From an uncultured Actinomycetes bacterium (GTDB taxonomy: Bacteria; Actinomycetota; Actinomycetes; S36-B12; UBA10799): a stretch of 64,000 nucleotides of DNA. Within the stretch, counting starts at the first letter, position 1. Every line of letters begins with the position of its first letter. Location: assembly GCA_946803585.1 (NCBI GenBank), contig CAMPEQ010000011.1, positions 372,001 through 436,000 of the forward strand, in the 5' to 3' direction. The notes beneath the pieces were generated by a model that was given only the letters and a program-made list of their open reading frames with translations, did not search any database and was not told the origin of the DNA. Shown here piece after piece: positions 50,018-58,962 of this stretch. Made by a program: the position numbers and the translations under genes.

Positions 50018-52129
50018 TCAGCCCCCGTCGTATTCAGTGATCTGCACGCCGCCGAGTTCCCGTTTGAGTAACTCGATTCCGGCGACCTCGTCGACATCAA
50101 CGCTGTCAGCGACCTCGTCCTCGTTTTCCTGCTTGCTAGCGGCGGGGTCTGCGGGCCGCTGATTGGACGAATCCGACTGCTGCTGCGACCCGCTCGACGA
50201 AGGCGCGGCCGCCGGTCGTTGCGCCCCGTCACCACTGACGAGTTGGATCCGCAACGGTACGCCGATAACGGACTTGGTTACCTGTGCCACGGTCTCATCG
50301 TGTGAGTTGGTCTGCTGGTAGCGCTTGACCGTCCCGATGTCCTTGTGCGACGCAACCAGAATGTTACCCTCGACAGAGACTGGGTGGGCAGGAAGCAACA
50401 TCATCCACACGACCTTGGACTGACTGCGGATACCTTCGAGCACTGTGGGCCACAGCGCTCGTACTTGCTCGATCGAGACATCGCCAGCCGTGGGGGCCGC
50501 AGCTGAATCGACCGGGGAGTCGACCGCGGAATCGATCGGGGAGTCGTTCGGGGTCTCGACCGGGGTGTCGTTGGGCTCAGCGACCGGGTCCTTCCTCGCC
50601 GCAGGCTCACTCGCGGCCGAGACAGGTGCCGCCGACATCGTTGGCCGCTTCGGTGGGCCAGACCGCGGCCGCTGATTCACTGATCCGGACCTGGCTTGTT
50701 CGGGCTCTACTCGTTCGGGTTCTGATCGCACTGGTTCTGCGGGCCCGGGTTCCGTGCCCTCGGCGTTTGCGGCCTCGGGCTTGGCGGGCTCGGGTTTGGC
50801 TGTCTCGGGCGCAACATCGGAGAGCCGCCCGGGCGGGGTGGGCGCACTCGAGGTTGGAGCAGAAGCTTGGACGGTCCCCTGCGCCGACTCCTGAATCGCA
50901 GCTGAGGCTGAAGGGAGTGCGGTTGCCGCCGCCGCTGGGCTAGACGAGGTCACCGGTCGCGGCGAGGAAGTAGCCACTCCCCGTTCGAGATACTCAACCC
51001 GTGCTACGAGCGACTGCGGACCGGTGTCGGCAGCGGGCAGTACGAGTCGGGCGGCGAGGAGTTCGAGTTGGAGCCGCGGCGCCGTCGCGCCCTTGAGTTC
51101 CGATAGCCCCTTACTCACCAGGTCAGCGTGGCGGCTGAGCTCGCCGTGCCCAAAGCGGGTCGCCTGCTCGCGTAGTTCTCCCAGCCGGTCAATCGGCCCA
51201 TCAATCAGACCGGATTCAGCGGCATCTGGGACACCCGCCACGATGAGCAGGTCGCGCAGCCGCTCCAACAGATCCGTAACAAACCGGCGCGGATCATGAC
51301 CGGTCTCGACCACCGCATCGATCAGGCGAAAGAGCGTCGCGCCGTCGTAGTCAGCCATGGCTAGGACCAGTTCGTCAATGAGCGCCGCATCGGTCACCCC
51401 CAGTTGGGTAGCGGCCTCTTCATAAGTAAGGCCGGCCGGACCCGAACCAGCCAGAAGCTGACCCATGATCGACAGGGAATCGCGAACCGAGCCGTCAGCT
51501 GCTCGACTGACAAGGGCCAGCGCACCAGGATCGGCGGTAAACCCTTCCTGCTCGCAGATACTCGCGAGGTGGGCCTGCAATGTGCGGGCGGGAACGAGGC
51601 GAAACCCGTAGTGATGGGTTCGGGATCGAATCGTTCCGATGATCTTGTCTGGCTCTGTGGTCGCAAAGACGAATCGCAAATGCGGTGGCGGTTCCTCCAC
51701 CAGCTTGAGCAGCGCGTTCGCTGCTCCTGGGCCGAGTTGATGCGCCTCGTCAATGATGTAGATCTTGTAGCGACTCGATGCCGGGGCGTAGACGGCCTTC
51801 TCGCGTAGATCTCGTGCATCGTCGACGAGCCCATGGGTCGCGGCATCCATCTCGATCACGTCGATCGAACCCGACCCGTTTGGTGCCAAGTCAACGCAGC
51901 TATTGCACTGCCCACAAGGGGTCGACGTCGGTCCCTGTTCGCAGTTCAGCGACCGCGCCAAGATGCGCGCACTCGAGGTCTTCCCACACCCACGCGGGCC
52001 GGAAAACAGATAGGCGTGGTGGACTCGATCATGGTCTAGAGCTCGACCTAGCGGCTCAACGACGTGGTCTTGACCGATCACCTCAGCGAGGGTTCCCGGG
52101 CGGTACTTGCGATATAGGGCGAGGCTCAC
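50018..52129 (-). CDS. dnaX: DNA polymerase III subunits gamma and tau
   Basis: The 703-aa clamp-loader ATPase begins at GTG 52129 with [21 protein letters not shown]. Walker A is [17 protein letters not shown]. The zinc module has C-x8-C-x2-C-x2-C spacing (ending CGQCNSC), Walker B is [10 protein letters not shown] and sensor 1 [16 protein letters not shown]. Residues 400-560 are a low-complexity P/A/E/S linker with repeats such as EPERVEPEQ and [13 protein letters not shown]. The C-terminal domain that binds the polymerase follows. I see no obvious slippery heptamer for a frameshifted gamma form. Confidence 0.96.
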   Translation of the reverse strand: MSLALYRKYRPGTLAEVIGQDHVVEPLGRALDHDRVHHAYLFSGPRGCGKTSSARILARSLNCEQGPTSTPCGQCNSCVDLAPNGSGSIDVIEMDAATHGLVDDARDLREKAVYAPASSRYKIYIIDEAHQLGPGAANALLKLVEEPPPHLRFVFATTEPDKIIGTIRSRTHHYGFRLVPARTLQAHLASICEQEGFTADPGALALVSRAADGSVRDSLSIMGQLLAGSGPAGLTYEEAATQLGVTDAALIDELVLAMADYDGATLFRLIDAVVETGHDPRRFVTDLLERLRDLLIVAGVPDAAESGLIDGPIDRLGELREQATRFGHGELSRHADLVSKGLSELKGATAPRLQLELLAARLVLPAADTGPQSLVARVEYLERGVATSSPRPVTSSSPAAAATALPSASAAIQESAQGTVQASAPTSSAPTPPGRLSDVAPETAKPEPAKPEAANAEGTEPGPAEPVRSEPERVEPEQARSGSVNQRPRSGPPKRPTMSAAPVSAASEPAARKDPVAEPNDTPVETPNDSPIDSAVDSPVDSAAAPTAGDVSIEQVRALWPTVLEGIRSQSKVVWMMLLPAHPVSVEGNILVASHKDIGTVKRYQQTNSHDETVAQVTKSVIGVPLRIQLVSGDGAQRPAAAPSSSGSQQQSDSSNQRPADPAASKQENEDEVADSVDVDEVAGIELLKRELGGVQITEYDGG

Positions 52130-52230
52130 GAGGACACCCTACGTGGCCCGAAATCCTCGCGAGGGTCACACAAGATTCTTAGGCCCACAAATCCTGCTAG
52201 CGTCAAAGGAACTCGCTCTTGGAGGGTGTC

Positions 52231-52746
52231 ATGGCCTTTTTCCTTACATCGTGGGTCATCACGGTGCTCGGATGGATTGTTCACGTTTTCCTCGACCGTG
52301 TGCCAGACCGTCGAACTAAACACCGCGTCATCGAACTCCTGCTGCTCTGGATGCTCGTTGTCACGGGCGTATTCGGCCTCAGCAGCGGAATCATGCACAT
52401 CTCTGGGATGTCCGGGATGCTCGCTGAGGGGATCGGTTACGCACCGTCGATGTTCCAGTGGGAGGTCGGCTGGGGCGATATCGCGCTATCGGTGATTCTG
52501 ATCGGAACCGCGTGGAAGTCGCTTCGAGGGACTTGGATGACAGCGGCGGTCGTGGTTCTGACGATTCAGTACGGTGGCGACGCGATCGGTCACGTCATGC
52601 AGTACGTCGCACACGACAACACCGCACCAGACAACGTGTGGGCGATTCCCTCGGACATCATGCAACCGATCATCGCGATCGTCCTACTCCTCGTTTACCG
52701 AGCAGGACAGCGAAAGCTCGCGCAGACGACGCAACCGACTGCCTAG
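52231..52746 (+). CDS. DUF6790-like integral membrane protein
   Basis: GGAGGGTG precedes ATG 52231, so I use this start and not TTG 52219. The 171-aa protein has four hydrophobic helices (near 5-22, 37-55, 80-100 and 140-160) joined by short loops, with HISGMSGMLAEGIGY and QYGGDAIGHVMQYVAHDN in exposed parts. It resembles DUF6790 proteins, whose function is unknown. Its stop starts a 14-bp tandem repeat. Confidence 0.7.
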   Translation: MAFFLTSWVITVLGWIVHVFLDRVPDRRTKHRVIELLLLWMLVVTGVFGLSSGIMHISGMSGMLAEGIGYAPSMFQWEVGWGDIALSVILIGTAWKSLRGTWMTAAVVVLTIQYGGDAIGHVMQYVAHDNTAPDNVWAIPSDIMQPIIAIVLLLVYRAGQRKLAQTTQPTA

Positions 52747-52780
52747 GAACAACCGCGCAGGAACAACTGCGTAGGAAAAA
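52744..52780. repeat. 14-bp micro-tandem repeat starting at DUF6790 stop
   Basis: TAGGAACAACCGCG (52744-52757) is followed by CAGGAACAACTGCG (52758-52771) and a degenerate third unit, TAGGAAAAA. The first TAG is the stop codon of the membrane protein gene. Confidence 0.85.
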
Positions 52781-52782
52781 AT

Positions 52783-52870
52783 TGGCGGAGGATAGGGGAT
52801 TCGAACCCCTGAGGGCGTTAACCCAACCCGCTTTCCAAGCGAGCGCCATAGGCCACTAGGCGAATCCTCC
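52783..52870 (-). tRNA. tRNA-Ser (anticodon GGA)
   Basis: On the minus strand, GGAGGAT/ATCCTCC forms the acceptor, the anticodon stem CTCGC/GCGGG carries loop TTGGAAA (GGA), and a long variable arm (TTGGGTTAACGCCCT) marks a class II tRNA. The T loop is TTCGAAT. The discriminator is G and CCA is encoded. Its 5' side faces the SRP RNA promoter. Confidence 0.95.
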
Positions 52871-52888
52871 GTCGATGAGATTACCGGG

Positions 52889-52919
52889 TTGGCTTAGCGG
52901 AGGCATCACCGCGTACAGT
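52889..52919 (+). promoter_or_regulatory. Promoter of SRP RNA
   Basis: TTGGCT (52889-52894) and TACAGT (52914-52919) are separated by 19 bp. The RNA 5' end predicted from its terminal helix is seven bases downstream of TACAGT. Confidence 0.55.
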
Positions 52920-52925
52920 GTTGGT

Positions 52926-53013
52926 CGACCCCTCGCGTGGTGTCACCTCGTCAATCCCCCCAGGGCCGGAAGGCAGCAAGGGTCCACGAGCTCTGGCAGG
53001 TGCGCGGGGGGTC
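52926..53013 (+). ncRNA. ffs: Signal recognition particle RNA (4.5S type)
   Basis: The conserved apical domain CCAGGGCCGGAAGGCAGCAAGGG is present with the GGAA tetraloop and internal-loop AGCA. Ends GACCCCTCGCG and CGCGGGGGGTC pair to form the long terminal helix, giving an RNA of about 88 nt, the bacterial short form. A pyrimidine-rich CCCTTTCATTT follows. It binds Ffh and FtsY for membrane targeting. The location between tRNA-Ser and dnaX is standard in actinobacteria. Confidence 0.93.
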
Positions 53014-53083
53014 CCTTTCATTTACCAGTTCATTACCTTCTCTCAGACGGCCACTCCGGTGGGCTATCGAGATTCATTCGCTC

Positions 53084-53095
53084 TATGCTGCAAGA
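53084..53095 (+). promoter_or_regulatory. -10 box of leaderless promoter
   Basis: TATGCT (53084-53089) stands six bases before GTG 53096 and fixes the start of the next gene well downstream of the ORF-track start. Confidence 0.5.
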
Positions 53096-53431
53096 GTGAT
53101 TTTCAAGGCTGTGGGCGAGAAGCGCCCCTACGACGACCACGAGTTCACCGTGACCGAGTGGGCGCAATTGCCTCCCACCCAGGTTCGGCTAGCAGAGCTC
53201 ATCACCACCAAGCGGACCCTCGACCTAGACGCCCTGCTGTCGGAGGACTCCACCTTCTTTGGCGACCTGTTTGCTCACGTCGTCAAGTGGCAAGGCGATC
53301 TCTACCTCGAGGACGGTCTGCACCGAGCGGTTCGAGCGGCGCTTCAACAGCGGCCAATGCTGCACGCGCGAATCCTCGATCTCGACACCATCGACCTCGA
53401 AGAGTTCCGTAGCCAGCAACAAGCTGGCTAA
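53096..53431 (+). CDS. Conserved actinobacterial protein of unknown function
   Basis: The ORF track starts inside the SRP RNA. The real start is most likely GTG 53096 (VIFKAVGEKRPYDDHEFT), giving 111 aa. The motif-rich core VRLAELITTKRTLDLDALLSEDSTFFGDLFAHVVKW and YLEDGLHRAVRAALQQR is strongly conserved in actinobacteria beside dnaX/ffs. Databases often label it VapB-family antitoxin, but there is no toxin gene next to it here. The function is unknown to me. Confidence 0.8.
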   Translation: MIFKAVGEKRPYDDHEFTVTEWAQLPPTQVRLAELITTKRTLDLDALLSEDSTFFGDLFAHVVKWQGDLYLEDGLHRAVRAALQQRPMLHARILDLDTIDLEEFRSQQQAG

Positions 53432-53469
53432 CTGCCCTGCGGCACTAGAGCGGCTGAGAGGTGCAGTCT

Positions 53470-53910
53470 GTGTTCGAAAGAACTTACGAGATCCGCTGGG
53501 ATGACGTCGACGCCCTCCAGCACGTGCGCCACACCGCGTACTCGACCTATGCCGCGCAGAGTCGCCTCGGCCTGTTCGCCGAGTTCGGGGTCGACTTCGA
53601 CCCGTCGAAGCTGAGCTTCGCCCCGATCCTGTTCACGGAGAACCTTGCCTATCGCCGGGAGATCCGCCTGAAGGACACGATCCGCGTTACCTCCGCAATG
53701 CTCGGCCTCAGCGCTGATTCCGCCCGCTGGGCGATCATTCACGAGGCGTACCGAGGCGACGGTCAACTCGCTGCCACGATCGAAGTAACCGGCGCCTGGA
53801 TTGACCTGGGTAAACGGAAACTAGTGGCTCCACCAGCCGAGGTCTCTGCGCGAATGCACGACCTACCACGCTCACCGAACTTCGAGATGATCGTCAGATC
53901 TAGCTCGTAG
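53470..53910 (+). CDS. Acyl-CoA thioesterase (hotdog fold, 4HBT type)
   Basis: GTG 53470 has GAGAGG eight bases upstream; GTG 53461 is the track start. The product of about 146 aa shows TYEIRWDDVDALQHVRHTAYSTYA with the Asp of the 4-hydroxybenzoyl-CoA thioesterase family, VDFDPSKLSFAPIL, RREIRLKDTIRVT and AATIEVTGAWIDLGKRK. Such enzymes cleave acyl-CoA or related thioesters in the cytoplasm. The native substrate cannot be told from sequence. Confidence 0.85.
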   Translation: MFERTYEIRWDDVDALQHVRHTAYSTYAAQSRLGLFAEFGVDFDPSKLSFAPILFTENLAYRREIRLKDTIRVTSAMLGLSADSARWAIIHEAYRGDGQLAATIEVTGAWIDLGKRKLVAPPAEVSARMHDLPRSPNFEMIVRSSS

Positions 53911-53928
53911 CCATCTCTAGCGCAGATA

Positions 53929-54786
53929 TCAGCCCGCAGATCCGTGCAGCGGGATACCGAAGAGCCCGCTGAGACCATTGGCAACGAGAGCCACCGCGAT
54001 CGCCAGCACGATGAACCCGAAGATCCTGGTCATGGCATCGATACCAGTTGGGCCCAAGCGGGCGTTGATCGCTCCGGCCGTCAGCAGGCAGATGGCCGCG
54101 AGTACGGCAATGACACCGATACCGATCATTGCTCCGACCGTGTCCAGGGCAGTCGTGGCCTGAGCTGCCAGACCTATCGTGACGCCAATCGCTCCAGGCC
54201 CGGCGAGCATCGGCATCGCCATCGGCGAGAAGGACACGTCGGCACTGGCGTTCTTCGGAGGCTCACTACTCGAGACATCACCGGGATGACTAGTCGCACC
54301 CGTTGCAGCGGTCTCTCCCTTTGCAGACGAGGTATCCGCCGTCTTTGTCTTCGAGGTCGCATCACGACGGTCTTTGGCAGCCAGTTGGCTCACGCCCTTG
54401 GGAAGGTGCGTCACAGTTGAGACGATGCTGGTGGTCGCGCTAGCCACACTTCGCTTGAACCCGCGGTGATGCAGCTCGCGAACATCCTGTTGGCTAAGCC
54501 GGGGCTGGCCGGTGGACATCTGCCAGCCCGTGTGACCAACGATCAACCCTCCGGCGATCTGAAGCATCCCCAGCGATAGGTCAAAGAACGCCAGAATCGC
54601 GTTGCCGACCAACAGTGAGACGCCCAGAATGGCGAAGGCGAACATGGCCGATCGCAGCGCCTGGCGTCGCTGCTCGCTTGCCGAATAATCCTGGGTCAAC
54701 GAGGCAAAGAGCGGGACAGCTCCAAGCGGATTGACCAGGGGAAATAGTCCAGCCGCCGCTAACCCGATGAAACTCAACCATTGCAT
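53929..54786 (-). CDS. marC: MarC-family membrane protein
   Basis: The 285-aa protein from ATG 54786 has about six helices. FPLVNPLGAVPLFASLTQDYS is the family signature in the first third, and MAMPMLAGPGAIGVTIGLA the second half signature. Between them sits an unusually long cytoplasmic insertion of about 75 residues rich in T, S, K and A. MarC proteins are NAAT-like with unclear function despite the name. TAGCGT lies six bases before the ATG. Confidence 0.9.
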   Translation of the reverse strand: MQWLSFIGLAAAGLFPLVNPLGAVPLFASLTQDYSASEQRRQALRSAMFAFAILGVSLLVGNAILAFFDLSLGMLQIAGGLIVGHTGWQMSTGQPRLSQQDVRELHHRGFKRSVASATTSIVSTVTHLPKGVSQLAAKDRRDATSKTKTADTSSAKGETAATGATSHPGDVSSSEPPKNASADVSFSPMAMPMLAGPGAIGVTIGLAAQATTALDTVGAMIGIGVIAVLAAICLLTAGAINARLGPTGIDAMTRIFGFIVLAIAVALVANGLSGLFGIPLHGSAG

Positions 54787-54792
54787 AGCCAA

Positions 54793-54798
54793 ACGCTA
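54793..54798 (-). promoter_or_regulatory. -10 box of leaderless marC promoter
   Basis: TAGCGT on the minus strand ends six bases before ATG 54786. Confidence 0.45.
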
Positions 54799-54898
54799 CT
54801 AACTGGCGCTGACACTTGCTACGTCAGCGACCTGCTGGCGGAGCAACCCTGGTTGTTGCTTCCGAGACCTGGACAAGGTGTCCGCACCACACCGGACA

Positions 54899-54938
54899 TA
54901 GAAAAACTCGCGAACCTGAGGGCTCACGAGTTTTTCTA
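54899..54938. terminator. Strong bidirectional terminator after tRNA-Ser(CGA)
   Basis: TAGAAAAACTCG (54899-54910) and CGAGTTTTTCTA (54927-54938) are perfect 12-bp arms with T5/A5 inside. On the minus strand it lies about 25 bp after tRNA-Ser and matches a classical intrinsic terminator. Confidence 0.9.
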
Positions 54939-54961
54939 CGTCCACCATGGGAGGACAGGTG

Positions 54962-55048
54962 CGGTGGCGGTGGGATTTGAACCCACGGTGGGTTTGACCC
55001 CACACAACATTTCGAGTGTTGCACCTTCGGCCGCTCGGACACGCCACC
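54962..55048 (-). tRNA. tRNA-Ser (anticodon CGA)
   Basis: On the minus strand, GGTGGCG/CGCCACC is the acceptor, the anticodon stem CAACA/TGTTG carries loop CTCGAAA (CGA), the variable arm is long (TGGGGTCAAACCCACC), and the T loop is TTCAAAT. The discriminator is G. CCA is not encoded. It reads UCG. Confidence 0.95.
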
Positions 55049-55234
55049 GCCAGAAAAGGTACCCGCACATGAGTACTCCCCGTGATGCGGGGCACCGCAA
55101 CGCCCACTAGCCGGACGACACCGACGCAGCGGACTACCCGATAGTTCCCAAGACCAAAGTCAAGAATGGGCCAAGATGTGTTGAACCTTCGGAACGAATT
55201 TCGACTACCTGCCGCACTTCCCGCGGTTGAGCCG

Positions 55235-55246
55235 TACGGTTGAACA
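55235..55246 (+). promoter_or_regulatory. -10 box of leaderless promoter
   Basis: TACGGT (55235-55240) stands six bases before ATG 55247, with no Shine-Dalgarno sequence. It is the same hexamer as before 1878 and 62836. Confidence 0.5.
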
Positions 55247-56407
55247 ATGACTTCCTCCGCGCGGACTTCTGCGCTTCTGGCTGCCTCTTGCGTCGGCGCC
55301 CTGGCATTTGCCGCGGGCGTACCGGCCGCTTCAGCATCTGCTTCCCCAAATGCAGCTCCAACCGCTGATGACCGGCCGAGCGTTCGAGTCATCGGTGGCA
55401 CCGATGCCAACCTGTCGACAACGCCGTGGTTCCTGCAGTTCGCGCCAAAGAACGGCGGAGGTGGGGCCTCGCTGTGTGGAGCGACGAAGATTAAGAAGCG
55501 GTGGGCAGTGACTGCTGCTCACTGCGTCTCGACGCCTAGCGGAATCGCCAAGGTGGGTGCCGGGAAGAGCTTCGTGCTGGCCAATCCCTCGACCCGCAAT
55601 GAGGGAACCCGCTACTACTTGGACTACATCGTCGTGAATCCCAAGTACAACCCGAACTCGGCCGCCAATCTCAACGATATTGCGCTGCTGCGGATGTCCA
55701 AGAAGCTCCCCGGGGGCACGCTCAAACCGAACGCCGATAAGTCACAAACTGTGGCCGGTACGCCCTCAGCAGTCTACGGATTCGGGGAACGGATTGCCGA
55801 TAAGCCGTCGTCTGTTGCCACAGTCCTACAAGAGGGCCAGGTCCAGGACTTGATTGGGCCGAACGATCCCGCGTGCGGCTCCTACGGCAAGAACTACCAC
55901 CCATCGACCCAGCTTTGTGCGGGCCTACCGGCCGGTGGAATCGATGCCTGCCAAGGCGACTCGGGCGGCCCGCTCGTTGCAACTGTGGGCGGCAAACTGC
56001 GTCTCACCGGGATCGTTAGCTCGGGCTACGGCTGTGCGTTGGCCGACTATCCCGGGATCTACACCCGGGTCTCGACCTACGCCAAGTGGATGTCGAAGTA
56101 CACGACCGGAAAGTTCAATATCACTTCGAACTGCAAGGGTTCCTCGTGCAAGGTCAAGCGCGGAAATCAGCGAAAGATCAAGCTAAAGAACCTCACCCCC
56201 AACAAGGGCAGCTACAAAGTCTGGGCGAACAAGAAGAAGTTGGTCTCCATCCACAATGCCAAGGGAGTCGTCTGGGGCAACGAGGCGGCCAAGGCCAAGG
56301 TCAAGGTCACGACTAAGAAGAAGAAGTGCGTCAAGGTGAAGGTCAAGGCAAGCGGAACGCCGAAGAAGGTCTTCAAGATCTCCACAAACAGCAACAACCG
56401 CTGCTAA
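55247..56407 (+). CDS. Secreted trypsin-like serine protease with basic C-terminal domain
   Basis: The 386-aa protein has a signal peptide (LLAASCVGALAFAAGVPAASA), a propeptide, and the activation junction VRVIGGTDA. Catalytic His is in VTAAHC (about 91), Asp in LNDIALL (about 144) and Ser in CQGDSGGP (about 239). The residue six before the Ser is Asp (IDACQGDS), which predicts cleavage after Arg or Lys. After the S1 domain (to about 285) comes a domain of about 100 residues with four Cys and very many Lys, ending NNRC, possibly for wall or substrate binding. It is monocistronic. Confidence 0.94.
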   Translation: MTSSARTSALLAASCVGALAFAAGVPAASASASPNAAPTADDRPSVRVIGGTDANLSTTPWFLQFAPKNGGGGASLCGATKIKKRWAVTAAHCVSTPSGIAKVGAGKSFVLANPSTRNEGTRYYLDYIVVNPKYNPNSAANLNDIALLRMSKKLPGGTLKPNADKSQTVAGTPSAVYGFGERIADKPSSVATVLQEGQVQDLIGPNDPACGSYGKNYHPSTQLCAGLPAGGIDACQGDSGGPLVATVGGKLRLTGIVSSGYGCALADYPGIYTRVSTYAKWMSKYTTGKFNITSNCKGSSCKVKRGNQRKIKLKNLTPNKGSYKVWANKKKLVSIHNAKGVVWGNEAAKAKVKVTTKKKKCVKVKVKASGTPKKVFKISTNSNNRC

Positions 56408-56453
56408 CGACTTCGCTGGCTACGACTTCGCTAGCTAGGACTCCGTTGGCTGG
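56404..56453. repeat. 15-bp micro-tandem repeat across two convergent stops
   Basis: CTA(A)CGACTTCGCTGG (56404-56419), CTACGACTTCGCTAG (56420-56434) and CTAGGACTCCGTTGG (56435-56449) are three imperfect copies. The first contains the protease stop TAA and the second the tadA stop on the minus strand. Confidence 0.85.
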
Positions 56454-56901
56454 CAAAGAAGTCGCGCAATAGTTGGCCGGATTCCTCGGCCAGTACTCCG
56501 CTGACTACCTCCGGGCGATGGTTGAGCTGACGATCGCGTACTAAGTCCCAGCAGCTTCCGACGGCCCCCGCCTTCTCGTCAAACGCGCCGAAGACCAGCC
56601 GCTCGATTCGGGCCGAGACTATCGCCCCTGCACACATAACGCAGGGTTCGAGTGTGACCGCTAAGGTCGCCCCATCCAAGCGCCAGGAGCCGAGTGCCTC
56701 CGCCGCTTCTCGTAGAGCCACGATCTCGGCGTGACCTGTCGGATCATGGTCGGCCTCGCGTCGATTCACGCCGCGACCTATGACCTCACCACCAGCGCTC
56801 ACAACGACGGCCCCGACCGGCACATCACCTACGGGGGTAGCGTTCGCGGCCAGATCAAGCGATAGCCGGATGAGCTCCTGGTCAGACGGTTCGATCAGCA
56901 C
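56431..56901 (-). CDS. tadA: tRNA-specific adenosine deaminase
   Basis: The 156-aa enzyme converts A34 to inosine in tRNA-Arg(ACG). It has the zinc motif PTGHAEIVALREAAEAL, with catalytic Glu after His, and EPCVMCAGAIVSARI. Length is normal. The GTG start abuts the stop codon of the preceding gene (TAA-GTG), so the two are translationally coupled. Confidence 0.95.
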   Translation of the reverse strand: MLIEPSDQELIRLSLDLAANATPVGDVPVGAVVVSAGGEVIGRGVNRREADHDPTGHAEIVALREAAEALGSWRLDGATLAVTLEPCVMCAGAIVSARIERLVFGAFDEKAGAVGSCWDLVRDRQLNHRPEVVSGVLAEESGQLLRDFFASQRSPS

Positions 56902-57384
56902 TTATGCGCGGGCCTCGAACAACGACTCGTACTTGTTGCCGAAGCCCAGACGACGCGCGATAGCCGAGAGCACCTCGTCGGGATACAACTCCTCGTCCTC
57001 GGAGAGGATCGCCAACTCCGAACCACTCATCCCAAGGTCGCGTAGCAGTGTGAGGTCACCGGCAGGTGTGAGCTCATCAAGGTCCTCATCCTCTGGCAAC
57101 GGGAGGTCGAGCTCGTCAAGTACCTCCGCAGCGAGTGGCCAATCCAAGGCCGCGGCCACATCGGAGAGCAGGTACCGCGACTCCCGCCGATCCGTTCTAG
57201 CGACGATGAAGAAGTCCTCCGCGACGCTGACAAGTCCGATCACACCGTTGTCGGCTGGGTGGGCGCTCAGCGCGCCGATCAGGGTTCGCTGGGAAAGCCC
57301 TGTGCGCCGCGGTAACCGCGAGACCTGCCACTGCCCATCCTCGAGCCAGGCGGCCACTACAAAGTCGATCGCGTCCTCGTCCAT
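56902..57384 (-). CDS. tRNA adenosine deaminase-associated protein
   Basis: The 160-aa acidic protein matches the small family found directly upstream of tadA in actinobacteria. It has FVVAAWLEDGQWQVSRLPRRTG, an ALSAHPADNGVIGLVSVAEDFFIVAR stretch, and an acidic centre LPLPEDEDLDELTPAGDLTLL. No biochemical function is known. Partnership with TadA is inferred from constant adjacency and coupling. Confidence 0.85.
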   Translation of the reverse strand: MDEDAIDFVVAAWLEDGQWQVSRLPRRTGLSQRTLIGALSAHPADNGVIGLVSVAEDFFIVARTDRRESRYLLSDVAAALDWPLAAEVLDELDLPLPEDEDLDELTPAGDLTLLRDLGMSGSELAILSEDEELYPDEVLSAIARRLGFGNKYESLFEARA

Positions 57385-57510
57385 TATTGCCAGATCCTTC
57401 CGCGATCTATCGGTGGCGAATCACCACCACCGGTGAGACTGACACACCCTCGGCCCTAGCGTGGACCCACGTCCCCCAAACGCCAACCCCTAGCGAGTAA
57501 ACAGCACGTA

Positions 57511-57538
57511 ATTGTTGCTACATCATTGTTGCTACATC
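57511..57538. repeat. 14-bp perfect tandem duplication across pntB stop
   Basis: ATTGTTGCTACATC occurs twice in succession without a mismatch. The second copy contains the last codon and the stop codon of pntB (minus strand GATGTAG). The remaining gap to 57384 shows no gene. Confidence 0.92.
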
Positions 57539-58962
57539 GCCTTAACAGCAGTGACGACCTTGGTCAACGATTCCTTTGCGTCCCCGAAGAGCATCGTCGT
57601 CTTGGGGTCGAAGAGGATCTCGTTCTCGATTCCGGCGAAGCCCGGGCGCATCGAGCGCTTAAGGAATACAACTTGCTCGGCGTCGGCGACATCGAGAATC
57701 GGCATCCCGTAAATGGGCGCCGACGGATCGGACTTCGCGGCCGGATTGACCACGTCGTTCGCTCCGACGACCATTACGACATCGGTCGAGGAGAACTCGG
57801 GGTTGATCTCGTCCATCTCTTTGAGTTGCTCGTAGGGCACATTCGCCTCGGCGAGCAGCACGTTCATATGTCCAGGCATGCGACCGGCGACTGGGTGGAT
57901 CGCGTAGTCGACCTCGATCCCGCGCTCGTTGAGCAAGTCGACCAACTCGCGGATCTGGTGCTGAGCCTGGGCAACAGCGAGCCCGTAGCCCGGAACGATG
58001 ATGACCTTGTTCGCGTAGCCGAGCATGATGGCGACATCTTCCGGCCCAGCGGACTTGACGGGACGATCCTCGCCGCCGCCCGTGCCAGCGGAGGCGGTCT
58101 GGGCTTTGAAAGCGCCGAACATCGTATTGGTGAGCGGACGCCCCATCGCCTTGGCCATCTCCTTGGTCAGCAGCGTTCCCGAGGCGCCGACCAGCGTTCC
58201 GGCGACGATGAGCAGAACGTTGCCCAGGACGTAGCCGCTTGCCGCAACCGAGAGTCCGGTGAAGGCGTTGAGTAGCGAGATGATGATCGGAACATCTGCG
58301 CCACCGACCGGCATAACCAACAGCAGACCAAGTAGTGCGGACAGAACGAGCAGGACGACCAGGATCCAGATGGCCGGGGTGACGACCAGCCAAACCGCAA
58401 ACACCAGTGCGGCTGCACCCACCAGCGAGGTCAGATACTGACCACCTGGAATCAGGATCGGTCGAGTCGTGATGGCTTCTTGTAGCTTCAGGAAGGTCAG
58501 GATCGAGCCAGTAAAGGACACCGAACCGACAATGACGGTGAAGACGGTTGCGGCCAGGACACCCTTTGATTCGGTCATGCCAGCGTCGAGGAACTCGATA
58601 ACCGAGACGAGCGCTGCGGCGCCACCGCCAACACCGTTGAATAGGGCGACTAGCTGGGGCATCGCCGTCATTTGAACGCGGCGAGCGGCCGGGTAACCGA
58701 CGACGATACCGATTGCCATCGCCCCGAGGATGAGTGGAAGGTTCTTCATCCCGGGGTGGGCGAAGAACAGCGTCACTACGGCGATGAGGGCACCCGCGGC
58801 ACCCAGCATGTTGCCGTTTCGGGCGGTCTTCGGTCCGGAAAGGCCCTTGAGCGCAAGAACGAAGCAGATCGCGACAAAGAGGTCGACGAGTTGTGCCCAG
58901 ACTGGAACGTCGCCGACGACTCCGCCGGCTGCAATTCCGCCGGGGCTAAAAATGGAGGTCAC
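57532..58962 (-). CDS. pntB: NAD(P) transhydrogenase subunit beta
   Basis: The 476-aa protein has nine or so membrane helices in its first 270 residues (AGALIAVVTLFFAHPG, LVALFNGVGGGAAALVSVIEF, VTGSILTFLKLQEA), followed by the NADP(H)-binding domain with VIIVPGYGLAVAQAQHQIREL, GRMPGHMNVLLAEANVPYEQL, DVVMVVGANDVVNPAA and LFGDAKESL. It uses the proton gradient to make NADPH. It overlaps pntAb by four bases. A tandem duplication crosses its stop. Confidence 0.96.
   Translation of the reverse strand: MTSIFSPGGIAAGGVVGDVPVWAQLVDLFVAICFVLALKGLSGPKTARNGNMLGAAGALIAVVTLFFAHPGMKNLPLILGAMAIGIVVGYPAARRVQMTAMPQLVALFNGVGGGAAALVSVIEFLDAGMTESKGVLAATVFTVIVGSVSFTGSILTFLKLQEAITTRPILIPGGQYLTSLVGAAALVFAVWLVVTPAIWILVVLLVLSALLGLLLVMPVGGADVPIIISLLNAFTGLSVAASGYVLGNVLLIVAGTLVGASGTLLTKEMAKAMGRPLTNTMFGAFKAQTASAGTGGGEDRPVKSAGPEDVAIMLGYANKVIIVPGYGLAVAQAQHQIRELVDLLNERGIEVDYAIHPVAGRMPGHMNVLLAEANVPYEQLKEMDEINPEFSSTDVVMVVGANDVVNPAAKSDPSAPIYGMPILDVADAEQVVFLKRSMRPGFAGIENEILFDPKTTMLFGDAKESLTKVVTAVKAM

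Noticed and set aside
52937-53095. N-terminal extension of the 53096 gene as given in the ORF track
   Set aside because: It would translate part of the SRP RNA gene. A TATGCT box and GTG at 53096 give a better start.
53096-53431. VapB antitoxin of a toxin-antitoxin pair
   Set aside because: No PIN-domain or other toxin ORF lies next to it, and the conserved position beside SRP RNA in actinobacteria argues for a housekeeping role.
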